Below are positions 35,650-47,487 of a DNA stretch of 64,000 nucleotides, one piece after another. The stretch comes from Porites lobata (taxonomy: Eukaryota; Cnidaria; Anthozoa; Scleractinia; Poritidae), in contig CALNXK010000296.1 in the NCBI GenBank assembly GCA_942486035.1, positions 95,001 to 159,000 on the forward strand, in the 5' to 3' direction. The first letter of the stretch is position 1, and each line of letters starts with the position of its first letter. Made by a program: the position numbers and the translations under genes. The notes below the pieces were generated by a model that had not been told where the DNA came from, made no database searches, and was given only the letters and a program-made list of their open reading frames with translations.

Positions 35650-36390
35650 AGCAACTTCCCTGATTTAATCTTGCTCTGTCTGTCGAGTCAAATTTGCGCT
35701 GATGGAATGGCCGGAAAACGCAAAATGTGGCCACAATAGCAAAGAACATTGGACAAATGGTTTATCGTATCTCTATGCTCTTGTTAAAGTCCCAAAAACA
35801 AGTAAAATTTAAGGCAAATTTCTAGGCATTTCCAGCACTAGAAAGCATCGAGGATCTTGGCCGTCTCCCGGTTTCACTGGGCATGAGCAGTTTTACTATC
35901 CCAGCATTCTTTGGAAAACTGGGCATGGGTACCAGTCCTTTACCGTTGAGACACGAAAGGCTCCGAAAGGCCTGAAAAAAAAAGGAAGGTCAAAGAAAAG
36001 AAAAGAAAAAAAAACAAAAAAAAACAAAAAACAAAAATACAAAAACAAAAAAACAACAAAGAAAAAGAAAAAGAAGGAAAGGAAAATACATGCTTCAACA
36101 GGATTCGAACCCATGAACTCTGCTATACACTACAGTGTATTGCATGCATGCATACACTTTTTTTAAATATAAGAATGTTGGTTCTTCGAGCCAGGCTGAA
36201 TGTTCTTATTTTTCTGCCGATTTTAGTCTGCAATATTCTTGTATTATTCTTGAATTATAATTGAAAAAGAAAGAATTGATCATATCCTTTTGCGGTTTGT
36301 TCATTTTTTTATTATTATTAATATATTATTCTTGTATTATTCGTTAATTAGAATTGAAATAGAAAGAATTTATCATATCCGTTTCGCGGT

Positions 36391-36456
36391 TAGCCTGTGT
36401 ACAGACGTCCCCTCTCCCCCAGAAAAAAAAAATGGGGGACATCTGTGCACAGGCTA
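36391..36456. repeat. Hairpin with TAGCCTGTG...CACAGGCTA arms
   Basis: TAGCCTGTGTACAGACGTCCC and GGGACATCTGTGCACAGGCTA form imperfect inverted arms around CCTCTCCCCC and an A-rich loop. It is embedded in a tandemly duplicated stretch of about 95 bases (units beginning near 36237 and 36329 with TCTTGTATTATTC). Confidence 0.75.
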
Positions 36457-37331
36457 TTTCGCGGTTTGTTTATGTTTTTCTGCTGTATACTATAGATATG
36501 TATTTCATGTACCGTTCATCGAACTGTCAATAGCACTGAACATTTGGCTGTAACCAATGGAGATTTCTTCGTTTTGTTGGGTAGTTTTGCCGTGGGAGGA
36601 AGCAATAATTTGATACGGTCAAGTTAAAAAACATATTTTTTAGATTTTCATCACTCAAAATAATCATCCTTTTCGAAAACTCAGCCTCGCAGGTTTATTC
36701 TTAAAACATTCTTTAAATTTTGCACATTTCACTCGATATTCTTATAAAATATATCAGTTATAGGAAAAAAAATAGTGTATATGAATTTTCAGAAAGAAAT
36801 CATACTGCACGATGCCCGTTTTTTGGTATGTGCCCTGTTGGTATTTTAAGTTTCTTTTCAGTTGTAATTGACAGCAAGCGGTTAGGGTGGCAAGGGTTCC
36901 GTGACACCTTGGGCAGGATTATAATTCCTGACTTGTGTTAAACTGCCGAGATATGTGTTCGAGCTATATTGGGCTCGTAATGACGTGACAAGTCGAAGTG
37001 CAAAGGCCCACATTTTCCCCAGAAGCTAAATGAGAAAAATTCCAGTTCCTACTAGAATTAGGTCAACAGGGCAATTGATATAACCCAAAAGTACATAGGA
37101 CCCTTAATGAGGAGTGACGGTACTTTATCCAATACATGCTCTCGAACTACAGGACGAAGATGAGGCACGTTAATGAACACTTACTTTGTTACCATCGGAC
37201 TGAAACCTGGACAATCTACTTCCGCCTCCTGTCAGTCAACCACATGGTCCCAAAGAGCCTAATAATTGCTAGGGGTTCCTCTACTGTCTGTGTTCTCTCC
37301 CTCCGAAAGTTCAGTGATGCGTAAGATAGGT

Positions 37332-37757
37332 AATAGAGAGTTTTAGATCCGAGTTTACCGCAAACCTCTAACCGCTGGAGGTCACGTGACAAGTCTTTCA
37401 CGTCACGTTTGAGGTTTACGACGTGCGTTTTCAACGTGGGGAGGTAGGTTTTCACGTATGTCATTTACCTGGAAGATTTTAGCGTATAATTCTTGTTTCA
37501 CCCCACGTGATGATACAAAAATCTTTTGGAGCAAGTCTTTATCCATTAACAGAGGCACAAATTCGGGCGAAATGCTAAATTTGATAAATCCTATTGGATC
37601 TTGAAAACAAGTGCCATTCATGGCTGTTGATCATGGCTGCCGTAATTTAATCCACCGCCAATCTAAATCGAATTATGTTTGAACGTCGAACCGCAAACGG
37701 GTAACCGCAAACCGCGGTTAGAGGTTCGCGGTAAACTCGGATCTAAAACTCTCTATT
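37332..37757. mobile_element. MITE, 426 bp, with 43-bp near-perfect inverted ends
   Basis: The left arm 37332-37374 (AATAGAGAGTTTTAGATCCG...) and right arm 37715-37757 are reverse complements with a single visible mismatch (CCGCAAACC against CCGCGAACC). The interior contains open minus-strand frames of about 70 codons without a recognisable domain. The arm identity suggests recent activity. Confidence 0.88.
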
Positions 37758-37769
37758 GTCCAAGTAAAA

Positions 37770-38470
37770 AAAAACGTCGAATGGTGCCTCAAAACATCCA
37801 TCCAAGATCTTAATACTTGTGGCAAGGCGATTGCACCGGCATTAAATAACCGGAGTTCTCAGTTTCAATACAGCATTGCTAGTGAAACTGTATACTCTAT
37901 TTGGAAAACGATTAGGCTTACTCTTACATACAAGAAGGATTACGAATCACCCGGAAACCTAACGACTTGTTTCCCTTTTATACTCAGCATCAAAAGCAAA
38001 ATACTTGAATCTGAGGCAAACGACAGCTTGATAAAAATTAAATCAAGCAGAAGAGCGTTGCCTCCGATAGACAATGGGTGTATCGTCCTGGATATTCAAC
38101 CGAATTACCGGTAATACGTATAACCGAAGTTTAGAGGAAGGCGGAAGATGGTGGCAAGATTGTTGCACGAGGATACATTGATTTTAAAACGGATTTCGGT
38201 AGCGTTAGTCGTGAAATCCTCGTCATGAAACTGCATCAACCTTCTGGCATCTCTGGTTCGTTTCCAGACTAGGTAAAAAAAGTTATCTAAGTGAAAGACA
38301 TCAGTTCACGGTCGTCAATGGAACTACATTGGAAGTCATACCAGTTTCATCCCACAGGGCTCTATACTAGGACAACTCTTGTTTCCTGTCAGGAGAGCTT
38401 GTCACGTACGCTGACGCTTCGGACAAAATGCCGCGTTTGCCTCGCTTGGCTCATTTAGCGCCTGTTATGC
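37770..38470 (+). pseudogene. Decayed non-LTR reverse transcriptase fragment
   Basis: Translation in shifting frames shows reverse-transcriptase pieces: WKTIRLTLTYKKDYESPGN followed by SKILESEANDSLIK (near 37900-38030), then SFIPQGSILGQLLF (near 38343-38384) and a corrupted catalytic box TYADASD (near 38407-38427). Many frame changes and stops are present. The arrangement (KK-D/E, SKILE, PQGSILGPLLF, YADD) is that of CR1/jockey-like LINEs. Confidence 0.65.
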
Positions 38471-38744
38471 AGGCTAACAATTTGTTTCAACTTGGAGACA
38501 ACGTCCACCAAAATGAACACAGTTAAAAAAGGCACTTCTGAACACTTCGGATACAGACCCGGTTCTGAACATTACTCATTACATCAAGAATATCCAATCA
38601 CTTTTATACCTGCTTTTTTACTATAGCATTTTCAATAGGAAAACATCAAGATAACCGTCAACACATAAGGCAACGCTGTTATACCACGCTTTAACTCGCA
38701 ATTTATCCAGCTTTCAATTAGGTACGGAGGATCTGCTCTATGGA

Positions 38745-38800
38745 ATAACATAACATAACATAAAACTTTATTTAAACTCGAATTTTAGAGTAGCTAACAA
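38745..38800 (-). mobile_element. LINE 3' tail on the minus strand
   Basis: ATAACATAACATAACATAAAACTTTATTTAAACTCG is, on the minus strand, the CGAGTTTAAATAAAGTTTTATG(TTATG)n tail of a non-LTR element. It includes an AATAAA signal and a pentanucleotide microsatellite. Only the tail is recognised; the sequence to its right could not be assigned. Confidence 0.45.
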
Positions 38801-39736
38801 GCTAATATCTTCGAGCTGACGCTACATAAAAACTATATAGAAAATATATATATACATTAAATGCAAGGAAAGAAAATATCATTTACAGTTCACAATTTTA
38901 AGTTTAAGTATGTCAGGCAAAAAGAATCGCCAACGAGCACGTTAAATTCAGAGTTGCTCTTACAAATTCTCGAGTTAAGCCTCACTTAAACGAAAGTGTT
39001 ATCCTTGCTCATGTAAATGGAATAACTTTATTACAAACATTTTTCCTTGGTAAGAAAACCACAAGGAAACACTTATTGAAGAACACCGGTGTAAACCCAC
39101 AAATAAGCTTCGTTTGGTTTACACGTGCTTTAAACAACAAAACTTTGCCTCAAGCGGTCTATTTTAGTAAATTCCAAATGACAAAAACTTTATTGTAAAA
39201 ATCTCAATTTTTCTGAAAATACCTGACCATAACACTTTCTCAAAGTCTTTGACATAATATACGTGGAATATAAATTATCAAATAACTTATGAATAATACG
39301 TCGCTAGTAAAAAAGCACTAAATTATTTTGACTTCTGCTTTAAGTCAGATAAGCTATTTTGAATTATGATTCAGCGATAAGTTTCCATAACTAAGTGTTC
39401 TTACCACAGATTCTATAAGCAACGCCTGCAGCAATAAAAACACCTTTGCGACCTCATCTCCAGATCTCGACTCTTTGTAATAAGAATAGATACCCTGGAA
39501 ACGAGGTTGAAACTTTGAAAAAAAAAATTAACACTACAATCTTCCATGGCAGAAAGTCAGATTGCCACCTAAAACAAACGTGCATCTCAATCAATTTATC
39601 ACTCATTTCTTCTTTTGTGAAACCAGGCTGTATAAAACACTTCTCAGAAAAAATAGTGACTCTCTTCTACTGTGTCCATTCTAAAGTAACCACTAAATCA
39701 ATTTTTCAATATAAATCCAAATTTTCTTGATTTGTG

Positions 39737-42700
39737 TCACCAGCTTGACCAAGGAGGCTGTCGAGCATACAAACTCGGATTGGTTGTGACATTCAGTGGT
39801 ATTGATATGACTGCTCCTTGCATCCCAGCTCCCTCGATTCCACGTTTTATGTGATACCTAGGGTAGGAAAGGGATAAAAATGAACATTAAATTCTCATCC
39901 CGAAAGTTGTCCAATATTGTGAGGCATGCATGTGAGCATTGACTGGTAGAACACTCAATGATGTCTTAGACAGCATTTGAAGCAGAAACTATCGTTTGAC
40001 CTCTCAGTGGTAAAATATACAGGGTTCACCTGGGGACTGTTTTTGCCCTTCGCATATCATAAATTTTGCCACGGTGAGAGTACTCGCCTCCACCAATGAG
40101 GGGGGTGTAAGGGGCGTATGAATACCGCAAAACCGCACAGAAATAGGTATAAACACCGCACACAATGACATAGGAAAACCGCAAACCGCATTGAAATTAC
40201 CTGAAAATTTCTGAATACTGCAAACCGCTTGGTTTTGTAAAACTGCAATACCACAACTTAAAATAAACATTCCCCCAAACCGCACCAAAAATGGAGCAAA
40301 ACCGCATCGCCAAAAACCCTTACATCCCCCTCACCAATGTGGCCCTGGTTCAAATCCCAGCTTCGACGCCATATGTGGGTTGAATTGGTTGTTGGTCTCC
40401 CTTGCTCAGAGAGGTTTTTTCCAAGTACTCCAGTTTTTCCCACTCTACTCCAAAACCAACTGTACAGTAACTGTACAAATGACACCAATAATACCTGTTA
40501 CCTAGTGTACTATTGAGAACATTGACTCAGCAAAAGGCTCAATGGCTCAGCTGTTTTGACGGAGTTGGAGAAAATGATTAAAGATGCATACATTTTGCGA
40601 AGAGGAAATGACTGAGCTTCTGCTTAAAATAGTATTCATTAACAGGTTTGATGCTACACTACAAAAGTTATGATCAACACTTTCTACAGGTAAGAAGTTG
40701 GATGCATCTGAACTGTCTTGTTAGCAACATGTCATTTGCAACATTCTTATAAAAATAACAAAAATACTACTTAGATTTATCCAATATCCAATTTTTGATT
40801 TAGATAGTGCTGATCATAACTTTTGTAGTGTAGCATCATACTTATTCTATTAGCTATTCAAAGAGTCACCCCATCTCACAAACACTCACCCATCTGAGCC
40901 CAGCATGAATCCTGCAGGAATGTGCACATCTCTTTCAGTGCCATCATGAACCATGTCTACTAAGCCTTCCCCATTATCATGATGGTTATCAGCTATAAAC
41001 ACAGCAATGGCACCATGATTTTCAACTGTCTTAACTTTGGAAACAAAAGAACAGCCTCTAAACAGAGAGAAAGAAAAATGTTTCACCATTTGTTAGAAAA
41101 GAAAGGCTCACACAGCTGAATGACACACAGTCTTACAGGTGTACATACATGTAAATGAACATCACTACATTGCCTGCTATAAACTTTTACCTTTCACTTT
41201 CTCTGTTCCCCACTTCATGTCCCTTTTTTCTTATGAGGAGCATAAATTTACTAGGTTTTATTTCCATGGAAGAAGTTTTCACAAAAACCCCAAGGCCCCC
41301 CAATGAAAGGAGGGCAGTATGTCAGGTGGGTTAAGTGGGACGAGATTATATTACTGGTTTATTCCTGTCACGCACACACCATTATCAAGCATTTATCTCT
41401 GACCTGTTAAATGAATTAATTTGTACTCATCTGGGTATTGTTTTAACACAAGATCTCTTTCCCAATCACAAGGTAGAGGCCTGTAAAATTGATGACCTCA
41501 CAAGTGGTTCATTAGAGACATTAGTATAAACTTTATGGTTTCACACTGGCAGTTATGGGTGGTTTTGGTGTGAATGTGTGGAGAAAACTAGAGCAAAGAA
41601 AATGCACTATTTGGAGAACGATGTAGCAATCATTCTAGGAAATATGTACACTGTAGTTAAGCACTCACCCTCTTTCAACCAAGGCTATTGATTTCTGCAA
41701 GGCCTCACCATTAATAACAGAATAACATGCATCTGGAGGATCTGCAGCAACGAGATTAACTGTCACTGCGTCTGATTGGAATTCCTTAATGAAAAAAGAA
41801 AAACCAAACAAAAACAATGTTAACATTATTATGCACTATGTTAAATCTATGTGAAACCTCAAAGTAATGAAGGTCTATATAACAAAGTCCTTGGTAAAAC
41901 CAACAAATTTGTCGTAAAATATTTGGATAACAACCTCGATATAACAAAATCACATTTTAGTGAACAAATTTTGCCAGTCCCTTGGTACATCATTGGATCA
42001 AGGTTCCACAGCAGAATATTGTAACCTTACTTATACTGGAAAAATCAACAATGAGTTATTGCAACAGGGAAGAATTAGCTGCAAAAACTCAGCGGTCCCA
42101 TTATTCCATTTTTGTTCACTTAACAAATGGAGTTCGTAGTACGCTCTAAAAGAATTAGGAGGTGACAATTTTAGGGACATAGGTATTGACTCACAGAGCT
42201 TAGAGGCAAAAAAATTAAATGAAAAATTTACAATAATTTGTTCTAGCATGTATTCTATAATAATTATCATGGGTTGCATATCATGCACTGTGGGAGTGTA
42301 TATTAGATACTGGTAAAAAAAAGTTCAGAGAGCAAGTTTAAAATATTGTTGCCTTTGTTCCTGATTTGGCTGATAAAAGTTGTTATTTTTAGTTTTAATA
42401 GGAATAATATCAGACAACAAACATCAGACGTCTGACATGAGGCATCAGATGTCTGATATCAGATGTCCGACATCAGTCGTCTGACATCTGATACCATATA
42501 ACAAACATCAGAATCATGTCTGACACGAGACATCAGATGTCTGACATCAACAAAAAAAATCAGACGTTTGACATGAGACATGAGACAACAAACATCAGAC
42601 GTCTGATATCAGACGCCTCACAAACAAACATCAGAAGTCTGACATCAGGCATCAGACATCTCACAACAGACAACAAACATCAGACGTCTGATATCAGATG

Positions 42701-45700
42701 CCTGACATCAGACAACAAAATCAGACGTCTGACAAAAGACAACAAATATCAGACATCTGCCATCAGACATCTGACATAAGACAACATCTGATATCAGACG
42801 ACTGACATCAGACAACAAACATCAGGCATCTGACATGAGGCATCAGACGTCTGATATACAACAAACATCAGACGTCTGACATCAGACATCTGATATCAGA
42901 CATCTCACATCAGACAACAAACATCAGACGTCTGATATAAGATGCCTGACATCAGACAACAAACATCAGATGTCTGACAAAAGAAAACAAACATCAGACG
43001 TCTAACAACAGAAAACGAACATCAGACGTCTGACATCAGACAACAAACATCAGGCATCTGACATGAGGCATCAGACGTCTGATATCATACAACAAACATC
43101 AGGTGTCTGACATCAGAAAACAAAAATCAGACGTCTGACATGAGACATCAGGCAACAAACATCAGACATCTGATATCAGACACCTGACATCAGACAACAA
43201 ATATCAGACGTCTGACATCAGATGTAAAATGTTGTATGTATAATGTCTTATGTCCTGTCCTGTCTTTTGTCTGACATCAGACGTCTGATAACTGATGTAT
43301 GAAGTCTTGTCTGATGTCTTTTGTTTGAAATCAGACATCTGACATCAGATGTTTGATGTATGATGTCTTTTGTCTTGTCTGATGTGTTTTGTCTGATGTC
43401 TTATGTCTGATATCTGAAGTCTGATGTAAAATGTCTGATGTCTTGTCTTGTCTGATGTCTTTTTTCTGATGTCTTATGTCTGATATTTGATGTCTTTTCT
43501 AATTTCTTTGAGGAGTAAAATATATTGCTATCATTATGTAAAGAAGAAAGAGAAGTGGACCAAGTGTTGATCCTTGTGATATGCCACATCTAATTGTTAA
43601 TGAAGCAGATTTAATGTTCAACCTATCTGTGCATACTGAGTTCTGTTACTCAAATAGCTGTGAAACCATTCTAGGGGCACACCTCTTATTCCAAATTTTT
43701 CAAGCTTCTTCAGTAATATACTATGATTAACTGTATCTACACTGTATCTTAACTCTATCTAAAGAGGTCTATTGGGTACAAGCTTCCTTGCACTTAATAA
43801 ATACCACATTGAACTGCCTACTAAGAATTTCACGATACAACACGTTGGACATATTTTGAACCTATGTATATTATTATTTTGTTAACTAATGCACATAATT
43901 TATCAGCTATAGACATTTAGAGGCCAGCATGACCATGATTTTATTTTTAAAACAGCTTCAGCTGATAACACTGAACAATTAAACAATTGAAACTTGGATA
44001 TGATAATTATATGAGAAATGAAACATCAAAAATCAGAAATGTTTATTAAAGCAGACATAAACCAATTTCAAGCATTTAAAAGAAGTATTGCAAGCTACCT
44101 GACAAAAAAAATAATTTAATCCAATGACCTGGCTTAAAATACCCTGTGTTCCAGAAGATATTTTTTTCTTACTGATATTGAGGCATTAAGCGACAACGAA
44201 GCGCAAAGCGCTGAAAGAAAAAAATAACCTTTGGTCACAGGAGCTACGAGTCTCATTTTGGCGTGAAGTGCCAAGAGAAAAACATAACCTTAGGTCACAG
44301 GAGCTACAAGTCTCGTTTCCATGCAATTTTAGGATCATATCAAACCGGTTTGGAGTTGATGTGCATGTTTGTTTTCATTGGCGCTGACAGCTGAGATTTG
44401 ATCATACGAGACTCTACCTCCGCGATGCATGAAAAAAGAATTGCGCGAAAGCTTACTTAGAAAGGAAAGTGCTATTAAAAATAAAATTGTCACAAATTCT
44501 TTTCCAAAAAAAATACACTTCAAGTTGCAAGTATATAAAAAGGACAAAAGTCAGCTGAGAAGTACACACTCTGTATGTTTTTAGAAGTAAACAAGATAAA
44601 AAGGATTTCCGGTCTGCGACACTTGTATTACTGTACCAGGTCAAACTGAATATTGCCAGGCAATTGCAAAACGGCTATGCAAACAAAACATCATTCTGCT
44701 GCATTTATTTAGAAAATAAACTGCGCCACGAACTATCAGGAATTAGGAAAAAAGGAAAAACCTTTTGCATCTAGGGTACTATCCGTGAGAATGCAGAACT
44801 GAGCCCAGCAAGACAAAGCAAAGTAGGAAATCATCACATTCATTCAAAGTACGTCCTTTTAGTAGGAAAAATTCAAACAAAGCTTCTTCCTCGAGCAACG
44901 TTGATTCAGTTGTCGGACGTTGGCTTAAATTATTTCAAAGTTTAGCCAGAGATTGCTTAGCCACACTTCCAAAAGGAAACATGAAAGCGGAACTCCGAAT
45001 TACAACTCAGGATTATATTGTTTGTTGTGAACATCACAATTGCAACTGGTTTTTAATATCATGCAGTGAAGTTTTTCGATACAGCCAATCAAGTTCACTG
45101 TTACAGCGTTAATTCCCTGCAGATGTGGGAGTAACCAATCGGCGACCCAGTTCAGATTCTGAACTGATTTCTTGCATGGAAATGAGGTTGCTTGCTTGTG
45201 TGACCAGAGGTCTGACTCGGAAGCCTTATCAAACTGTAAGCACGGTTTATTTCACATTAATTAGGTATTTTGAGAATGGACCTCTGGAGCAGGGTAGGCT
45301 TTAATAAAAATAAACTGTCATAATCAAAATAACATGTTTTTCGGTGAAGATAATAAATTGGAACAGTTATTACCACGACCTTGCAATAGGTTTCTTATAG
45401 ATTATTATTCTCCAGATGAAATGGTAACTATGTGAAATGGTATTAATTCTGTGGTGAACATGCAAAACAGATTTATGTTCATTATGTTTTCTTTATCACT
45501 TACCACCATGAAATCATTGTTATTCAAATACGCTAAACATATCAAGCAAACAGTGTTTCGATTGATGGCTGCTCTAGCTGATTTCCATAAGGACACGTCA
45601 TTTTAAAAATCTGTACACTCAGTACCTTATTATTAATAAACCCTGTCAGCACTAATTTTGAATTTAATCACACAAAATACGAGATACAAGTAAAGCTAAC

Positions 45701-46350
45701 ATTATTAATAAATGTTATTTCCTTCGCTAAAAACTACAAAATTTTAGATTATATGTTCACAAAGTCTTATGTAACTTTAAGACTTACCGGAAGTAAGACT
45801 TTTTAAGGACAATTGTTTTACCACGAATTGAAAAACATGACATAAATATCAATGCAACTTTTTCAGTAATACACACTTATGGAGAGGATTGGACCATCCA
45901 TATAAATTGTCTCGATAAAAACTAGCTTAATGTACTCAGCTGTAACAGCTGTCAAGCCTGTAGGCTTGAAATTTGAGCTACAACGGTACAGCAACTTACT
46001 GTAGCTTACTTACAAATTTGCCACCGAAGTCTTTTGCAGGCCTAACTTTGTAGATGTAACTAATATTTTTCGGCCGTAAAACCTCAAAATAAAGGAGATC
46101 GTTGGTATCAAAAAGCATGAAGTCTGTTGCTGTAAAGACGTGAACCTTTTGCTGTCCTGCAAAGCAAGAGAACAGGAAATTGAGTCTTAAATTGTACGAC
46201 GCCATTTTCGGAAGTGAAACCCGTGAAACGGAACTTCGAAAACAGATTGACTCACTCACCTAGTGAACACTGCAATAATAAAAGAGGAAAAACAAAAATA
46301 AGCCATGATACTGTTCTGAGAGGCACAAAAACTTTCTTAGTGTGTCTCAT
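39737..46350 (-). CDS. PRADC1: Protease-associated domain-containing protein 1 (PRADC1), 212 aa
   Basis: Exons in coding order: 46350-46260, 46156-46014, 41784-41669, 41057-40890, 39857-39737; stop TGA at 39737-39739. All junctions are GT-AG and in phase. Exon 1 encodes a basic start and hydrophobic signal peptide (WLIFVFPLLLLQCS), which settles the start. The second exon gives LLYFEVLRPKNISYIY and PAKDFGGKF. The third and fourth give the protease-associated (PA) domain, with ADPPDAC, VERGGCSFVSKVKTVENHG and HIPAGFMLGSDG. The last exon gives AVISIPLNVT and the terminal QPPWSSW, like QPPW at the end of the human protein (188 aa). PRADC1 is a small secreted glycoprotein without protease activity; its molecular role is poorly defined. 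Intron 1 is only 103 bases. Later introns hold a SINE, a MITE and a satellite. Confidence 0.9.
40068..40470 (+). mobile_element. tRNA-derived SINE, interrupted
   Basis: The left part (GCCACGGTGAGAGTACTCGCCTCCACCAATG) and right part (TGGCCCTGGTTCAAATCCCAGCTTCGACGCCATATGTGGGTTG...) become one continuous SINE if 40099-40331 and one copy of CACCAATG are removed. GGTTCAAATCCCAG is a Pol III B box. The tail includes TTGGTTGTTGGTCTCCCTTGCTC and runs into CCAGTTTTTCCCACTCTACTCC. It lies in the last intron of PRADC1. Confidence 0.65.
40099..40331. mobile_element. hAT-like MITE, 233 bp, nested in the SINE with 8-bp duplication
   Basis: The ends AGGGGGGTGTAAGG and CCTTACATCCCCCT are inverted repeats with one mismatch. 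The insert is flanked by the 8-base direct repeat CACCAATG (40091-40098 and 40332-40339). An eight-base target duplication with short inverted ends is the hAT superfamily signature. The interior is rich in AAACCGCA repeats and has no coding sequence. Confidence 0.85.
42411..43494. repeat. Satellite-like array of CAGACGTCTG palindromes
   Basis: About 1.08 kb built from ACATCAGACGTCTGACATCAGAC with linker ACAACAAACATCAG. The core CAGACGTCTG is a perfect 10-base palindrome containing GACGTC; variants include CAGATGTCTG and CAGACATCTG. The left three quarters read in the ACATCAGAC sense; from about 43230 the linkers switch to the TGATGTCTT/TGTCTTTTGTCTGA sense, i.e. the complementary strand. The array fills part of the PRADC1 intron between exons 2 and 3. 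The open frames inside are products of the repeat. Confidence 0.95.
43500..43770 (-). pseudogene. Decayed non-LTR reverse transcriptase fragment
   Basis: On the minus strand, VNHSILLKKLEKFGIRGVP and EWFHSYLSNRTQYAQIG are followed, after a frame change, by LTIRCGISQGSTLGPL. This is the palm region of a non-LTR reverse transcriptase. Stops and frameshifts are present and both termini are missing. It directly abuts the satellite array on its left. Confidence 0.7.
44185..44320 (+). repeat. Two-copy direct repeat, about 66 bp
   Basis: Units share GCG(A/T)...AAGCGC/AAGTGCC, GAGAAAAA(A/C)ATAACCTT(T/A)GGTCACAGGAGCTAC(G/A)AGTCTC. It is a local duplication in a PRADC1 intron, with no coding potential. 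Confidence 0.7.
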
Positions 46351-46494
46351 CTCAGAAGCAATAACAGCGTTGCTCGGTGCGTCACGCATTCTTATGATAA
46401 CAATGACCGCTTGGGATTTCGGGAAATGTGGCCATTCACAGGCAACCCAAGCAGCCGATTCAAATCTCACCTGAAAACTTTTAAAATTACTTGG

Positions 46495-46740
46495 ACTATG
46501 CTTTTAAATAAGTATCTTCACTCTGTGGTGTTCTCCTCTATAGCCTGAGGGGAAGGGATTTTTGCGAGCGCCGCCAAAAACCACGGCACTCGCTCGCAAA
46601 TCCCGCCAGCTACGCGGGCTATCTCCTCTACTTTCCATTCGCTATTTTTGTCGTCCTGTTTCTGCCGTCTTTCGAAACTCGCCTTTTGCATTTAACTCTT
46701 ATTCTTTCTTTCAAAATTCCTTGGGTAATCTAGATGTAAT
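46495..46740 (-). pseudogene. Decayed duplicate of the PAN2 last-exon region
   Basis: Plus-strand AAATAAGTATCTTCACTCTGTGG resembles TAAGTAAGTCTCCTCACTCTGTGG at 48343-48366 (PAN2 stop region). CTACTTTCCATTCGC...GAAACTCGCCTTTTGCATTTAACTCTT resembles 48377-48460. On the minus strand this gives ELNAKGEFRK next to stop codons, against ELNTKGEFRK in PAN2. A GC-rich insert with inverted GCGAGCG motifs (about 46545-46625) splits the copy. It is most likely a fragmentary duplication of the neighbouring gene end, about 1.8 kb away. Confidence 0.55.
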
Positions 46741-47311
46741 ACTTGAATGAGAAAGGCTTTCTAATACAATTTATTTTAGTATTTTTAAAAAGATCGTTCC
46801 TAAAATAATTTGTTCGTGACAATGCCTCTAAGGGACTTTTAAAGAAATTACCCTGCAAGCAGTGGTTTCTCCATTTAGCGTCATGAGTAGAAACCACTGC
46901 TATGGTTTTCCTTAGTTTAAACTTTATTTCACTTTGTTTTGGGGTATGGTAGTGTATTATAATGAGCTTGAAACAAAGGATAAAATTGAAGCAAAACATA
47001 TACGTACCTCATAAAGAGGTGTATCTGTGCTGTTTTCTTACTGTTTCCTGCCCTATATACGCCATTCTAACAATGTTTCACCGTTTGGGCTTCTCACCTA
47101 CTAAGAAGGCAACGGAAAACTCGGCCGAAGAAAAAGGTTGCTACAAATCTTTGCTTGAGGATAGGCCGGAGATTTTCCTTCCTTGAGAACGTCAATTTAG
47201 ATCCAAACATCGAACCATGACCTCAAGTGGACGAGAAATGTAGCTAAAAAGAATTTGAATAAAGCTCTAGCGCCTCGGGTTTGCGCTTCGTGTTTGTCGA
47301 ATTTAACCATA

Positions 47312-47487
47312 TAGAGCGTTTTCACTCACGTGGCCAGCATCTATGTTAATTTATTGGAGCAAAAAAAATCATTTACATGAGAAAAGAATTCAACTCCCAG
47401 AGGATTTCCTGGGTACACCAACATGGCCGCCGTTTCATTGTTTTGGAACACCAATATGGCCGCCGTGACATCATCTGAAAACACTCT
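47312..47487. mobile_element. MITE with AGAGYGTTTTCA ends
   Basis: The left end TATAGAGCGTTTTCACTCACGTG and right end (complement of AGAGTGTTTTCAGATGATGTCA) are imperfect inverted repeats. The interior holds two copies of CACCAAYATGGCCGCCGT. It is a short non-coding element. Confidence 0.6.

Larger units (their letters stand above)
35650..39736. other. Intergenic between KCMF1 (start) and PRADC1 (end); repeats only
   Basis: This stretch contains the KCMF1 5' region, an A-rich low-complexity tract (35970-36085), a hairpin repeat, a MITE and a decayed reverse transcriptase. No intact gene was recognised. Confidence 0.6.

Noticed and set aside
35970..36085. Minus-strand open frame rich in Phe/Leu (possible membrane protein)
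   Set aside because: It is a translation of an A-rich low-complexity tract.
36085..36125. tRNA-like T-arm (GGGTTCGAATCCT on the minus strand)
   Set aside because: B box only; no acceptor stem, D-arm or anticodon arm could be fitted, so no tRNA gene is called.
42516..42779. 87-codon open frame inside the satellite
   Set aside because: It is a by-product of the repeat unit (DIRxLTSD-type periodic peptide).
42411..43494. CRISPR-like array
   Set aside because: Repeats and linkers are the same degenerate family, spacers are not unique, and the host is a eukaryote; it is a satellite.
46162..46205. PRADC1 start at the ATG at 46205 (MASYNLRLNFLFSCF...)
   Set aside because: The segment ends in a good acceptor (TTGCTTTGCAG), and an upstream exon (46350-46260) supplies a better signal peptide with a matching phase-1 donor.
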